DNA of 64,000 bases from Stereocaulon alpinum (GCA_018257865.1 JAEUBA010000065.1:1-64000); one strand, 5' to 3'; shown: positions 11,392 to 24,179, numbered from the stretch's first letter. The notes: generated by a model not told the origin, from the sequence alone. Translations and numbers: made by a program.

Positions 11392-12435
11392 ATGATCAAG
11401 GTAGTCGCTAGACCATGGGACGAGAAGACCATTTTTTGGACTGTCGATATGAATCACAAAAGGTATATCGTCAAAGCATTTTCTGGAGGAGCTGGCGGGG
11501 CCAAGTATCTTCGCTGGACCGGGCGTGGGAACGAATTCCAGGAGCCACCGCTTGCTCTCTCCGAATTCTCAGCTGTCAATTTGCCGCCCAAAGCTCCCAT
11601 CGCTTACAGTTCGTCTGACGACGAGGAAGAGATTACGCCCAATCAATTGAAGAAACGCAGCCGTCGTGCTGCGACAGCAGACTCCTCATCTCACGACGAA
11701 TATGTCGAATACGAGCCCAACTCAGCGCGCACCAATCGCCCTCGCCTCCGTGAATCCCAGGACCTAATGGCGTCTTCGACTGCTCTTCAGCCCACTAACA
11801 ACGAGGCCGATGCCAACCGCGCAAGCTCTCAGACTCAACTCAAGAACGCGCTGAAACAAGGTAGGAGGCCAACTCGTCACTCCGAGCTCCCGCCGCGAAT
11901 CGGGGACCATTCATCCCAGTTGCAGGGAGGCGGTAGGAAGCGCCGAAGAACAGACATCTCCGCACGTGAGGTATCGGATCTGTACAACGTGACTCCTCCC
12001 GCTGCACGTAACTCTGGAAAACGACAGAACGGTTCGGCCGCTTCAGCCTCGCGGACCCCAATGGCTTTACGACCAGCACCGCAGCCACCAGCAAGCCCAC
12101 CCGCGCTAGCCCAACACAAGCAAGCACGCACCACCTTGTTCGTTCGTGTGGCGCCCTACGTTGAGTACCAGCCCCTAAAGCTCAGCGAATGCCCTGATAT
12201 CCAATCGTTCTTTTCCAAAGTTCTTGGCGCTTGGGATTGCGAAGGACCCAAAGTCGAAAAAGTTTTAGTGACGTTCAATTGGATGGATGAGAACGACAAG
12301 ATGCGGACTATGTATATGAATCCGAAGCAAGAAGGGTGTTTCACTCATTTGATCGAGGAGGTTGAAGAGGCGCCGTGCTGGGAGGAGGATAGGATAAAAT
12401 GTGCGCTTGATGTTGAGATTGTTTTGAAGAAGTAG
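11392..12435 (+). CDS. hypothetical protein with conserved-looking C-terminal domain
   Basis: Open frame of 347 residues from the ATG at 11392 (AACC before ATG is a good context). The same frame is open upstream as far as the LTR boundary at 11334, so an earlier start or upstream exon lost to the transposon is possible. The N-terminal 70 residues are ordered (WDEKTIFWTVD, YIVKAFSGG). The middle is disordered and charged with nuclear-signal-like blocks (KKRSRR, RKRRR). The C-terminal ~100 residues look folded (TTLFVRVAPYVEY to the end). I do not recognise the family. The transposon sits only 57 bases upstream of the ATG, inside what should be promoter or 5' UTR. Confidence 0.65.
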   Translation: MIKVVARPWDEKTIFWTVDMNHKRYIVKAFSGGAGGAKYLRWTGRGNEFQEPPLALSEFSAVNLPPKAPIAYSSSDDEEEITPNQLKKRSRRAATADSSSHDEYVEYEPNSARTNRPRLRESQDLMASSTALQPTNNEADANRASSQTQLKNALKQGRRPTRHSELPPRIGDHSSQLQGGGRKRRRTDISAREVSDLYNVTPPAARNSGKRQNGSAASASRTPMALRPAPQPPASPPALAQHKQARTTLFVRVAPYVEYQPLKLSECPDIQSFFSKVLGAWDCEGPKVEKVLVTFNWMDENDKMRTMYMNPKQEGCFTHLIEEVEEAPCWEEDRIKCALDVEIVLKK

Positions 12436-13083
12436 CCATAGAGGAAGAGATGAACATTAGCTCGCAGCTTTGGCGTTAACAACATTTGTTCGATTACGTC
12501 GGTACAGCTAATTATATCACACCGAAGGTGAAAGTATATGCTCGAAAGCCTCGGAAATACCCATATCAGTACACTCAGCCATATCATCAGGGTCAGTCAC
12601 GACCCTCACGCAATCCGGTACCTGCCCACAAGAGAAAATCCTCTTGCTCAAACAGCCCACAAACCGTGCATGCAACATTGAAGCCCCTCTGGGAGCATAA
12701 CGCTAATCCATATCACTCTTGAATCTGATAATATGGAATGGATGGTAACGATTATGAGATTTCTACCTCAATCTAATAACCTTTTGGAAGCCCTATATAG
12801 CATGACTCCTTACGTGAGTCGCATTGACCCCCGAACTCCTCACTTATACAACCAGCTTTCCCTCCAAACTCGCGAACCTCAACCCACCCCCCCCCCCCTA
12901 TCGCTCCTCACAACCATCATCTCTCCACCCATCCCCCTTATCCTTCCAATCAAACGTAACACGTATACCCAGAACCTCGACCTCCTGATCCTGACCTAGA
13001 TATCCGCTAACGTATAGGCTGGGGAATAGGGTGGAAGAAAGTGTCCATGCTCATACATGAGCGGAGTTTGAGCGGGACGTGAT
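12436..13083. other. intergenic, nothing recognised
   Basis: Presumed 3' flank of the preceding gene. Short open frames exist at 12486-12722 and 12733-12999, but they are low-complexity (Pro/Thr/His-rich, with a C homopolymer near 12890) and give no protein-like pattern. Confidence 0.5.
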
Positions 13084-13500
13084 CTAAGCCGGAGCCGGAG
13101 CTACAGGGGGCGCGGGGCGTGGTGTATCATTATTCATCTCGGATTCGATACCAGGCGTCAAGGGCAGATCGTAGCTAGCAGTCGAGAATATCGGCGAGGC
13201 CGTCTTGCGAGCTAGATGCGCGATGTGGTGCCGAGAAGTGTCGAGTCTGCGCTTTTTGAGGATAGGGATGGCCGAAGCGATAGAGGTCGCGCTCGATGCT
13301 ACCGCATCTGGTATGACTGGTGTATTACCGTGGGGAATCGAGGAAGCGGGGGAAAAGCACGCACAGCGCTTACGAGACACTGGGTACGCGTAAACGCCGA
13401 TTCTTCGCTCCTCTGAGAAGGGTATGGGTGATTGTGTTGAGGGAGCGATGCTGGATCCGTGACTACTGGCCGCAGAGTGGGCTATTAAGGACTCGTCCAT
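13084..13500 (-). CDS. small hypothetical protein (138 residues), doubtful
   Basis: Single open frame starting with ATG at 13500. Ser/Pro/Ala-rich, with one basic motif (ILKKRRLDTSRHH). No signal peptide, membrane segment or known domain. Competing open frames exist on the plus strand, so coding status is uncertain. Confidence 0.3.
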   Translation of the reverse strand: MDESLIAHSAASSHGSSIAPSTQSPIPFSEERRIGVYAYPVSRKRCACFSPASSIPHGNTPVIPDAVASSATSIASAIPILKKRRLDTSRHHIAHLARKTASPIFSTASYDLPLTPGIESEMNNDTPRPAPPVAPAPA

Positions 13501-15166
13501 GCCATCATTGAGACATGTCAGTGATACTATATTGGTAGACGTAACGCGTGGTTTGGGTTACGGTTCCTGGATTAGTCATCTTCCGCTTTGCTTAGTCAGC
13601 AAGGGCTTGGCATGCACACTCTCTTTCGGCATGCAACTCCATAGAATCCACTATAGTTAGAATTCTATTTATATCAGATCTTATTACCATTCAGGTCCAT
13701 TATCGTTCCCTGACAGGGAACGACGACAGCGACAGCAGTCTTGTATCCCCCTTTCTTAGCTTTAGGGGAAATCCTCATCGGTGCGGTAGTACTCTCTTTG
13801 GGCTCGAACCATTCGTTACCATCTATCATGTTAACCATTCTTTTGGACGCTCTAGAATGAGTGTCCATTAGAGCATGTTCCTCGTTATTGGATGTAGCAG
13901 ATGAATGATCTGGGCGGCCTGAAGGGGGTTGGCACTGGCCCGGCCCTGTACCCCGCCTCCATTTGTCGTGTTGATAAAGGCGGCGGGAGAATCGAGTTCC
14001 CCTCGTTTGCGAGGCCTGGTGTGGAATGTGGTCATTGCTATTGGCCGGAATATTATCAGAAGAGTCGTCTTCGCATGTGGCGTTGGGAAAACGGCCCTCC
14101 TTCTTACGCAGGTTGTATCTGGTACCCTGTTGGCAATGGCCGTTACCTATTTTACTACTCGAACGATGAAACACCTCGGCGCATTTTCCGAAGTCCTCAG
14201 CAGGATCATATCTGCCATGGGTGGTTACGAAAGCGAGTGGGTGGGGGTCGAACTGCCGAGCGCAGGCCCCAACCAAGCCCTATATATCCTGGAGGCTCCC
14301 CGGACCTGCTTTTCGTTCTGGAATGCTTTCATGATGTGTCATTCTCCAGCAACATCAAGTGTCCAGTACCTATTGCGCTTTGACCAAGTCTGGAAGACCA
14401 TATTTGCCGGTTTAGGTGAAAAGGGCCTGTGCCCATTAGCGGCTACAAGAAACACATCCTTTGAATCACTGCTTGCGGAGCCGCCGACTTCATGATGAAA
14501 GGATTGTCTTGGTGTATGTAGGACTTCTTGGCTTCGACAAGCCCTCTCGGTTAGTGATTGAGTGGAAGGGCCGGTGAGAACTGGGGTTGATGGCTGCTGG
14601 AGAGGGCGGATCGCTTTTGGGAGTGCTGCAATTGCCCTGCTATCTGTTCTGTCTGAGCTTGTACGACTTCTTCTGACCCGTCTTCCGGGTTATGGTAAGT
14701 GTCTTTGCGCGAGCAGGACGTTAGAAAGCTGTCGTAGCGTGTAGAAGATGGACGGTACAACAGCGGCCAGCGAAGGCTATTTCAAGGGGAAATAGCACGA
14801 GCAATGCCATAATATAAGTCGAACGTATGGTTTCATCAGCACAGCGCTAGGGCCCTGGCGACTCAAGTGAAAGGGTGCTTAAGCAAGTAGAGTCGCACAG
14901 ACGCATGCCCTCCTCTAACGCCCCCAAGGACGAAACCTTCGCTCCTATAAAGCCAGATCGGCCTCGTAAGCCTCCGCTATGGCCGTACAAATGTGGCAAT
15001 TTGGATTCCAAGGTTTGAAACTCCCAATATCGACCTCCTAGCGTGCCTCTTCGCATAACCAGCGGAAGGTCTCACGGCGATATTCGAGGAATGAAACAAG
15101 AAACAGACCGTTCCAAGCGCTGTATGTTTTTATTCGCCTGTCATCTTCTACATTGTTCAGCCATAA
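13501..15166. other. intergenic or ambiguous; overlapping ORFs on both strands
   Basis: At 13674-14276 (-) and 13929-14495 (+) two open frames overlap antisense. The minus reading is Asp/Asn/Lys/Ser-rich and lacks an early ATG. The plus reading begins with ATG but resembles no family. I cannot choose between them. 14500-15166 holds nothing I recognise and includes the 3' flank of the transporter gene. Confidence 0.4.
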
Positions 15167-16766
15167 TTACATCCCCAACGCCCGTCGCCAAGCGTTCCAC
15201 GACATTCTCTTTGCCACAAACAGTACAATCATCGTGCCCACACATGCCATCATACAGGCCCCGGAATACGAAATAATCCATTTGTACTTTTCCAAGCCAT
15301 ATTCAGCAACATTCGTTTGCTGTAACATCAAGCCCGCACTAATCGGCCCAGTGATAACGTTCCCTACTCCCTTTAGAAAGCAAAAGGCCCCGAAAGTCAC
15401 CAGCGCCACCGTGGGATCATCACTCACCCTCAAACCCATCTTCGCCCACAAGACCACATAGCCGCCACCAAAGAAACCGTAGAGGAGCGAGAAAACGATA
15501 AGAGGGGGAAGGGAGCGGCCGAGACCCCATAACATGAAGATTGAGATGGCAGACACGAGTGGGGCGAGAAATGCCAGCATCTCGACCGAGACTCGCTTGT
15601 CAGAGAGATATCCAATGCCGATCTGCCCAGGCACCTGCATGACCGAGAAAAGAGCGAGCAGAAGCGCACCGATGTTTTGACTGTAGCCCAGCGAGTTCGC
15701 GTACGAGGGAAGATAGAGTGTAGGGTAGAAGTAGCCGAGACCCTGCAGGAGCACCGAGGTGGCGAAGAACCAAAAAAGTGAATTTCCTAGAAAGGACCAA
15801 TTTGTCCGTGTCACTGAGCTTGCTTGAGCCGCGGGAAGTCTGCCTTTGAGCATTGGGAGTACCGGTCCAATTAGTACCACAAGAGCGACTGCGAAGGCAC
15901 GGAGCGTGGTTTGGAAGCCGTAGCTATCTAACAGGGTGGCGAGAATGAAGGGCAAAGCAATACCACTTAGGCCAGTGGCAGCGGTAATGATACCGTAGGC
16001 GAGACCACGTCGGGCTACAAACCACTCGTTCAACATGCTGATGATGGGAAAATACATTAATGTGAAGCCGATGCTGTAGAGGACCCCTTGGGTAGCGATG
16101 AGGACACCAATCGTTGTAGCGAAGCTGGCTGCTACCAGGCTTAGAACGCTGATCGTCCAGCCGAACCAGATCATTTGTCTCCGGTATTGTGGCCCTGTAT
16201 AGAACTCTTAGCATCTCACTTCCAAGAGAACCGCTATATCGAGCAAACCGTTTCATGGCTAGCAAGGCTTTCGACTCTCAGTTGTCCCAGGGATCAATTG
16301 GGGCATGCAATTGGGAACGCGCACTCAAGTAGGGGAAACATACAGCGTTTGACAAGCGGAGTCATAAGCGGAGCCACCAGGTATAACAGGCCGGTACCAA
16401 GTGTGCCAATGACTGGGATGTTCTTGTTGCCAATGAATGGAGGATGAGACGAATAGAAAGTTTGGAACACACCAAAGGAGAGAGCGAAGCCTGTATATTC
16501 CTGTCAGGCCCAAAGGCTACCGTTTCATTGTGACTTTGCTCACCCCATTGAAACGCTTCGATTATGAAGGCTCCGAGTAGAAATCGATACGCAGCCGGTC
16601 CGCTGTCGACTGGGGGCAGCTGCTGCTCAACCGCTTCAGCGTCTGCTCGCGTTGAAGTCTCGAAGTCGATCTCCTCTGGCTGCCTGCCTAGAGATGTATG
16701 TGATGTGGTCGTATTGGGCTCGTTATGATGTACCGTTCGGGTTTCTAGCTCTGTGACGGTAGCCAT
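15167..16766 (-). CDS. MFS monocarboxylate-type transporter
   Basis: Three exons: 16766-16544, 16490-16344, 16194-15167, with GT-AG introns of 54 and 149 bases. The phases join to a 465-residue protein. The first ~60 residues are a hydrophilic cytosolic tail (MATVTELETRTVHH). They are followed by a classical 12-helix MFS pattern. The first helix runs across exon 1/exon 2 (FIIEAFQWG then FALSFGVFQ), and the loop after helix 2-3 ends RWPQYRRQMIWFGW. Later motifs include WFVARRGLAYGI and GYLSDKRV. These match the fungal MCT/SLC16-like MFS branch, which moves monocarboxylates or other small organic acids with protons; the substrate cannot be read from sequence. Plasma membrane is expected. The start has a standard context and no competing upstream in-frame ATG. 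Confidence 0.88.
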
Positions 16767-17957
16767 CGTTCAAGCACCGTGGTGTTTGTAAACAAAGAGA
16801 ATGTATGGCGGCAAACTCTGCCTTCAAGAAGCACTCTGATACGATAAGCGACACCATCGTGCTTTCTGTCCCCAAGGTAGCCGCTATTCAAAAATTAGCT
16901 TTAGCTGGCGGAAGTCAACCAATTATTGATGACGTCGCTATAACGCAGAACTCTGTGAGCACATCCTAATCTCTGCTTCGAAATCTCTAAACGCTGTTGC
17001 AAGAAACACATACACAGGATTCAGGAATATTGGCATGGTCAATGAATTGACACCTCCCCACACAGACTTAGAGACATGTGTTGTAGAAGGAGCGATCGTG
17101 CGTGATCCTGGGGTCCTCCTAGAGGCCGCCCGGAAGTTGCGGACCCCCTCTCTCTTGGATGATCTATTGTTCACATGACGAATGGACTATACCATATACC
17201 TCCCTGCGCCGATGCGCATCATGCGTGATGGCTACCCTGGTTGGGGCTCTTCGCCTTCATTTCTCTAATCGATAGACTTAAATCAAGGGATGGAACTTCT
17301 GGGGAAGATGTCCAGGCGACAGAGGCCAGGCTAGACTCTAACCGGCTAGTGGGTAAATTCCAGCCCTCCATGGCTATGGATTTGTCTGATGGTTCTACTC
17401 ATCCCCTTGGAGCTGCTCTAGTAGCTTGGATATAATGGCATGGGCCAACTGGCTGGGAACGTGTCCTCCGACAGGAATGAGGTGGGCAGTTGCGGATACA
17501 GCCGGATGCTAGCGTACGGTAATCAGCTTGCCCTTTGTCTTGCTAATGTACCGAGTTCAGTGTGTCAACGAAGTCGGCCTGGTTTCGGCCGCCAGATCTG
17601 GTTGGGTACGGAAGTCTGCAGGTTGTTCGTCGTAGTGGTGCGCCAAGCGAGCACAAGGGGCACCCGTACGCAAGGAGCACGAGGCTGTTAAGCATCGCTC
17701 GAAAAACGACACAGGGTACAGAAATTTATTGAGAAAGCAATGAAGCAGCATCCATGTCAGTCTCGGGCCCTGTTATTTAAATACATTTGAAGAAGAGAAA
17801 TGATAATCGCAACCGTCTAATCAACCACGCATCAGCTCAAAAGCGAAGATCCCCTGACTAGGCCTGAGACTAAACCATCTGGTCTAGATGTCAAATGACC
17901 AAGAGTAGCACACTCGCCAGAGGAGCCTAAGTGGCCGACTTCTCCCGCCAAGACTAA
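16767..17957. other. intergenic between transporter and helicase genes
   Basis: Contains the transporter's 5' flank and the helicase's 3' flank. Open frames of 60-85 codons at 16938-17174 (-), 17241-17435 (+) and 17440-17691 (+) show no family resemblance or codon pattern and are not called. Confidence 0.5.
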
Positions 17958-20075
17958 TCAGTTCCATCCGTCGTCAGCAGCAGCGGCATCAGTGCCCCAG
18001 CCACCAGCAGCTTCCCCTACTGACCCGCCAGTCGCCTTTAGAGCCGGACCCCCCCAGGCGTCGCCGCCAGCCTCAGCATCCTCGCCTTCATTGTCAGTAT
18101 CATCATCGAATTGCAAGTCTTCGACGTTTTCAGGCTTGTACCCATCAAGAAAATCAGGTACCTCTTGCTGCGTCTCCAACAAAAGCTTTGTCAATGCCTC
18201 GGCGATATCTTCGTTCTTGTCATTGTAGAAAGAAGTAGCCATCCCGACATTGCCGATGCGAGCAGTACGACCAATGCGGTGGACGTACTCATTAATGCCT
18301 CCGTAGTCTGAGTTGGGCATGTCATAGTTGATGACATGCATAACGTTTTTTATATCAAGACCACGGGCAGAAACGCCGGTAGCCACAAGCAGGGGCGCTT
18401 TACCGGACTTGAAAGCACGCCTATGATAAGTCAGCATTGATGCAATGAGGACAGGCGTGAGACTTACAAGGCATCTTCACGCTCCCGCTGCGTACGATCG
18501 GAGTGAATGGACGTGCTCGGTAGACCGCAGTTATAGAGGAAATCGTCAAGGAAGTCAGCTCCCTTTTTGTTGTTGACAAAGACAATAGTGCGGGCGGGAG
18601 GCATAGACAAGAGTAGGTCAAAGAGGCAGTCGTGTTTCTTAGCCTCATCGACGAATAGCACCTTGGACCCTGTGAGCGCTCTCAATCCTCAACCGCCTTG
18701 GATCGAAGTACATACCTTCTGAGTAACGTTGATATGGGAAGATCCGGCACGTCCAACGCGAATTCGAATATGGTCTTTGGCCATGTACTCCTTTGCAACA
18801 GCGCGAGCCTCCCTAGGGAAGGTCGCAGAAAACATCATATAAACATGGTCATCGTCGTCGTTGGAATCTACAGGACCTCAGTATCAAGAAGAGACATGGA
18901 ATGGATGTTCATTACCTCCCCCCATGATCTGACGCATATCATCTACCCAGTCCGGGCTAACCATCTCGTCGGCTTCGTCGATGATCGTGTACCTAAGCAC
19001 ATTAGCTTTGTAGTCAGTGCATGCAAATCACTGCAAGGACTTACTTGACACGGCTCAGGGAAAGAAGATGGGCACGCTGCATGAAATCCATGAGACGACC
19101 AGGCGTCGCAATCAGGACGTCACAGCCTTTGCGAAGTTCGTCCATCTGTTCCGCACCGGGAGCACCACCGTAAATGACGCATGGACGAAGCATTGAGCGA
19201 TAACAGAGACGACGAGCTTCGTCGAAGATTTGCGTGGAAAGCTCTCGAGTAGGAGAGACGATCAGAATCAGAGGCTCAGCTCGCACAGCGTCTGCGCGGG
19301 TCCACGGACGTGTGAGATTGGGACGTGGTGCGGCAAGCTTCTTGACTTTCCCCATGAGTTTCGACAATGTGGGAATGAGGAAAGCCGCAGTCTTGCCGGA
19401 TCCTATTTGCCGTCAGCTTTTATGTGAAAGACGCGGTTTCTGGTGGTGACACACCTGTCTGAGCAATTCCAATGATGTCGATGTTCTTCAAGACGGATGG
19501 AAGAACATAGGCTTGGATAGGCGTGGGTACATCGTACTTGCACAACTGGATATTCCGCAGCATTATGGGGTGGAGGCCCGCATCTTCGAACTGTGATAGA
19601 ACGATCAGCAAGATGTTGGCTCGCCAGAACGTTGTAACGAACCCTAGCGACGGGCTTGATCTTGGTTTCGGACTCGAAGGTGACGCTGATCTCGGTGAGC
19701 CTGCAAGATGATTAGGATGTGCTCGCAGCATGATGCAAGGACGACTGACTTCTTGAACTCTTCACCCTTTTGCATCTTCTCATCACCACCAAAGAGCATC
19801 TCCTCCAGAGCCGGGTGAGCCGGCCCGACGTCGCCATATTCGTCGGACCACTCATACTTCACAGCGTTGGCAGCCCAGGTAGGAACATCTGCATCTGGGT
19901 CGGCGGCAGATTTAGAAGAACGCTGGTCTTTGGGACCAGCATTGTAAGCATCATAGTCGAACTTCTGTGGCTCCGTCCACTGAGCCTCTCGAACACGCTT
20001 GAGTGCGTCTTCGTTCACCTGGACATTGGCCACCTTGCGGGTGATATCGGCGAGGGCGTCACCGCTCTCAGACAT
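17958..20075 (-). CDS. DEAD-box ATP-dependent RNA helicase
   Basis: Eight exons: 20075-19750, 19700-19643, 19590-19455, 19402-19045, 18992-18916, 18867-18716, 18661-18468, 18420-17958. All phases join, giving 587 residues. The helicase motifs are complete: a Q-motif region (YDVPTPIQAYVLPS), motif I AQTGSGKT, Ia PTRELSTQ, Ib TPGRLMDF, II DEAD (TIIDEADEM), III SAT (FSATFP), V ARGLDI and VI HRIGRTARIG. This layout is closest to the DDX3/DDX4 (Ded1/vasa) branch of superfamily 2, which remodels RNA or RNA-protein complexes. The C-terminus is acidic then Gly/Trp-rich (AGGWGTDAAAADDGWN). The start MSESGDALAD at 20075 has a CACC-ATG context. The frame is open for a further 71 codons upstream, so a longer N-terminus is possible but less likely. 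Confidence 0.93.
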
Positions 20076-20999
20076 GGTGACAGAAGGTGATCTGTCGGGC
20101 TGTTGCACCAAGTCAGCAAACTTTGGTCCGTTGTTTGGGCCGTAGCATGAAGTTGAAAAAACTTGCAGAGAGTTGAAAAGTGATGCGATTGCAAGGGAGC
20201 GAGTTGGAGTTGAAGGCGGTGAAGGAAACCAGGTTCTTCCGAAGCCAACGTGTCGGTGGTGAGTTCGGGGAAAGTACCGAGGAAGCACAGTGTGCGAGTG
20301 ATGAGGAGGTGGGGTTCAAGGCAGCGGAGATGGAAGCCTTCGAAGTTTTTTGGACGCGTCTGCTTGGACGACAGCTCCGACCTCAAATAGGATCAGGACT
20401 CAATGCCAAGCTGATGTTCTGTTGATGAGATGAACGCTGATGCAGCACAATGTGGGATTAACGGCATACTTCAATAGAAAGAGGAAATTGTGACGATGAG
20501 GCTCTAAGACGTGTGGAAGTTTGTAGAGGGAATGATGCAAGTGAGGCAAAAGCGTACCTTTACTTTCGTTGGTGCAGACTGTTGCCTGCAAGGGATTTGA
20601 CCTGTGAGGACACTGGAGTATCCTGGATGAGTTGATGATATCAAGAGACCTATGGGGGGACTCTTCTTGTGGGAAAGAAAAGGTCTAAGCTTGAGTATGT
20701 AGAAAGGAGAAGGCGGGCGGCAGATGGGAATTGAAATACCTACGAAAGAACGCTAATGGTTTAGGGCTGACCTCAAATCATCAACAATACAATTCACTAC
20801 CTTAAGCTATGGTTTATCTATGTACAACTCGGACCTCCGATCCCTTGTCCAGTCTCCACACGCTACTCCGGCTATCGGCCCTCTTGAAGCTTCTATGTAA
20901 GCCTTTACGATGGCTAGGTACCTCAATTCACATTCGTTTCTATTGCCCGTTCCCAGTTCAAAAATTCTTATACTTGACTATGTGACCCTTACGCCATCA

Positions 21000-22000
21000 A
21001 TTATTGGCCCGCCTGGATTGACGAGGTGTAGATCTGGTCACGGGTTTTGCGAGCTATGGTGAACAATGGTGATCTAGTACCAGAGACAACGGCACATGGT
21101 GTTGCCTTTGCTGCATCGAGGTCGATATTACCGACATCGAGTTGACATGGTGACAGCCATCAATACTCGCGCGAGTTCACCTTCACCTCCATTCAATGTT
21201 CCGGCTCAATTGATCCTTCACAGCACTTGTGACCTTCGTGTACTCAGTGGGTAGGCTGTTTGGATTGACAAGTGCGTGTGTGTAGACATGTTTGCAGATT
21301 TGCGAGCTAGTCCAAATAGGGGTGGCTTGGAAACAGAGGCAATTGAACGATGGTGGTGGCTTCGTGGTATCATGGTGGAGTATTACCGGGACCCAGCTCA
21401 CATGGTAATAGCCGGACAAGATTGCAAAGATTTACCTTCACCTTGATAGTCTCTGCCCAGCACGATTACTCTATTCATGAGATTGGTAACCCACATGTAA
21501 TCACTTACCGGACCGCATGGGTTGCTGGGTGCGTGCGTGTAGATCTGGTTCCAAAGTTCGCGAGGTTTTTTCAATGGAGGTGACATGGTAGTAGAGGTGA
21601 CTGAATGATGGTAGCATCCGTAGAGTATCACTGGTGTCCCACTTCCAGAGCTGATATTACTAACGATTGCACAGAGAGTCTTGTTCGGCTCGACAGTATG
21701 TTCTCATTTAGAATCGTCCTCTGATAGGGTTTGCGGCCTTCGAGTACTCAATCGTTGGGCTACCCGGGTTGCTAAATGCGTGTGTGTAGATCCGGTTGCG
21801 AGATTTGCAGGGTATTCTCAATAGAGATGACATGTTCTTTGGAGGCGATTGATTGGCGGTGTTGCCTGCCCGGTAAATGGCCGAGTAATACTGATATCCA
21901 GCTTCCGCGGCACAGATCATTAGTGACTGCACAGCTGGGCCTGTACGGGCCCATCAATGATGGTAAGCAACGTATGCATCACTCATCTAGTGGTTCCTCT
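21000..22000 (-). repeat. degenerate ~250-260 base tandem array, about 4 units
   Basis: Units near 21010, 21250, 21515 and 21770 share a block reading GTGTAGATCTGGT (variants GTGTAGACATGTT, GTGTAGATCCGGT), then a degenerate TTGCGAG, and further on GATATTAC or similar. Read on the minus strand, three units give a similar peptide (VYTHALVNPNSLPTEYTKV, IYTHAPSNPCGPV, IYTHAFSNPGSPTIEYSKA). Flanking sequence between the shared blocks is strongly diverged. Confidence 0.55.
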
Positions 22001-23189
22001 TGCGATCGCGCATGGCTGTGACCATGACTTTCCGATCCAGGATCGCCCCTTTCCACATACTCCTGGCTCGGATGATGTCTTACATGAAGGTAAGGATGTG
22101 TGTGTAGGTGAGTTCTCCCTTACTTGAAATTTTTGGTTGCGATGTCTCCATAAGCATTGCCGTCAATTTCCCGTGTCAAGTGCCCTTTCTCCAATGTCTC
22201 AAGCCCAATCTTTTCGCATTGCAATAGCAAGTGAAGAAGTCTTTCCAGCGCCAGGGCTACCATCGCCCGCTGACAGACCATGGTTCTAGCTTTGCACATT
22301 GTAGTTGCTGGGTCTGTCAGTGGGTGATTCCTGTGAGTGTAGAGCGAAGTACAATATTCATGCCTTCCAATTCCTGAGAGTGGGTTTGTGAGCGAAAAAA
22401 GTTGTGAAGGCGAGTGTAAAGCTGATATTGAGGGCTTTCAGCCGTCACGACGATGCCCACGAGTGGAAAATACTGTAAGGGGCTCGTCATGTTTGGGGAG
22501 CTGCTCTTCTCGAAGACTGACTCGGTGATTCAGAGATATGCGCTGCGCTGTGATCATAGCTTCCATGTACCTTGCCTGTTCCATGTTCTTCACCACAGTT
22601 GCTGCCTTCCTACCGCTACCAATTCCGTAGGTTATCGTCGCTTCATGACGCGTTCAAGCTTTGCCTTTGGTAGTTATAGCGAAACTTGTACCAATGCTGA
22701 TGACGGTTGCTTTGGACGTTGGGCGAGGCCGCTTGCTCGACTCATTTCGTTTGCACGTGAGTGGAGTTCGAATACAAAGGCTTTCGACGGGTCGAAGCTG
22801 AGGTCTGGCTTTGGTTCCTCGCGGGTAAAAACAAAATCGAATGATAGGGTAAAGATCGAGAGACTAAGATGCATCTCAAGTGCAAGACCTCGATGCTTTT
22901 GTATTGACATCGCGCATACAAGGACAATTCATGATATTTTTTTATCTATTCATACTCAGACAGTGTTTCCGATTGGGCTGAAGCCCAGAAGTGATCACAC
23001 ATTCTATCTTATTGCGATATCGTATCGCTTGTATCATCTGGTAGCAACCGTCTTGTTGTTCATCCCTGACTCCCCCAGTTTGGCTAGGTGTCCTGGCTTG
23101 AAAATCGTCTAATTAGTCATTGACATTAATAGCAAGAACTCTGAGATTGGTAATATCTCGCAAGTTCCTAGATAAGTCGACACATCTCA

Positions 23190-23315
23190 GGGGACTGAAC
23201 ACATCCCACGCACACGTGAGTTTGTCGGATCATGTCTGTGGGCTAATCTTAGTGGACTGAGAACACGCCACGCACACATGAGTTTGTCTGACCACCTCTG
23301 TGGGCGCGGTCACCA
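23190..23315. repeat. two-copy direct repeat, period about 63 bases
   Basis: GGGGACTGAACACATCCC at about 23190 and TGGACTGAGAACACGCC at about 23253 each lead into CACGCACAC(G/A)TGAGTTTGTC and then CTGTGGG. There are two copies only. Confidence 0.6.
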
Positions 23316-24179
23316 GGTGTAGTCGTATGATTGGACGTCCAGTGGTAATAACGTTGCCATTACCAACCACAGCTTGTAACCCGGCAAAACAAAGAGTTCT
23401 CTCAACGCAGGGGCTGTAGGTCACAACCATCCGCCCAGAAGTATGGGTTAGCAATCTTGCCCAGTGACGAAGAATCGAGTCATGTGAAAGGTACCTGGAG
23501 GGAGGGCATTTCGTGCAAAGAAAGTGTCGAATTTTGTATAGCCATGGGCTTCGCTTGCTTCGTGGAGATCGTCGATGGTGTCAGCTTTCGTACAGCTTTT
23601 TTGTACAGCCAAGCAAGTTCTATTGATACCTACTATCCACCTATGCATCACGCTAGAAGCCCGCAAAAGCTCGATGACCAACTTTCCAGTACGGCGTCTG
23701 TGAGGTAATTGTAGAAATTCGTCCGGTCACGCCGCTCGCAGGTGAGGGTACATAGTTGTATATTATTGTGAAGACCAGTCGGTTATGTCGGGATACAGAA
23801 AAGCTGTATGTGGTAGATGGGGCGATTCAAATATAAGTGGTAAGAGTCCACACCGAATATCGATGTGTCAGGTAGGTGTCCATAGCGGCGTCGACGAGTG
23901 CCATCTTTGCCAGATCTTGACCATGCTGACTCTGATTCCGTCGTAGTAAGCTCCACTGAAGCAAAGCGCCCAAACTCATGTCTTGTTGCCTCGAACTCAA
24001 CAGCCTGCTCCATACCCTCCGACTCTTCTGCAGCCGAATTGAGCCTGAACATGCTCTTTCGCAGTCAAGAACCTGCCAAATCGAGCACAAACAAGCTTGC
24101 CTGATTCGATACTGCAATTGCATCGGTCTCAGAGACCAGTCCCGGTGTAGAGAAAGAGTTGTTGACCGTTCACCATCGA

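Noticed and set aside
13929..14495. 188-codon plus-strand frame
   Set aside because: Overlaps an equally long minus-strand frame, and neither shows a family motif or clear codon preference.
22453..23112. 219-codon plus-strand frame
   Set aside because: Composition is irregular, the antisense strand is also open, and no domain is visible. Treated as chance in a gene-poor region.
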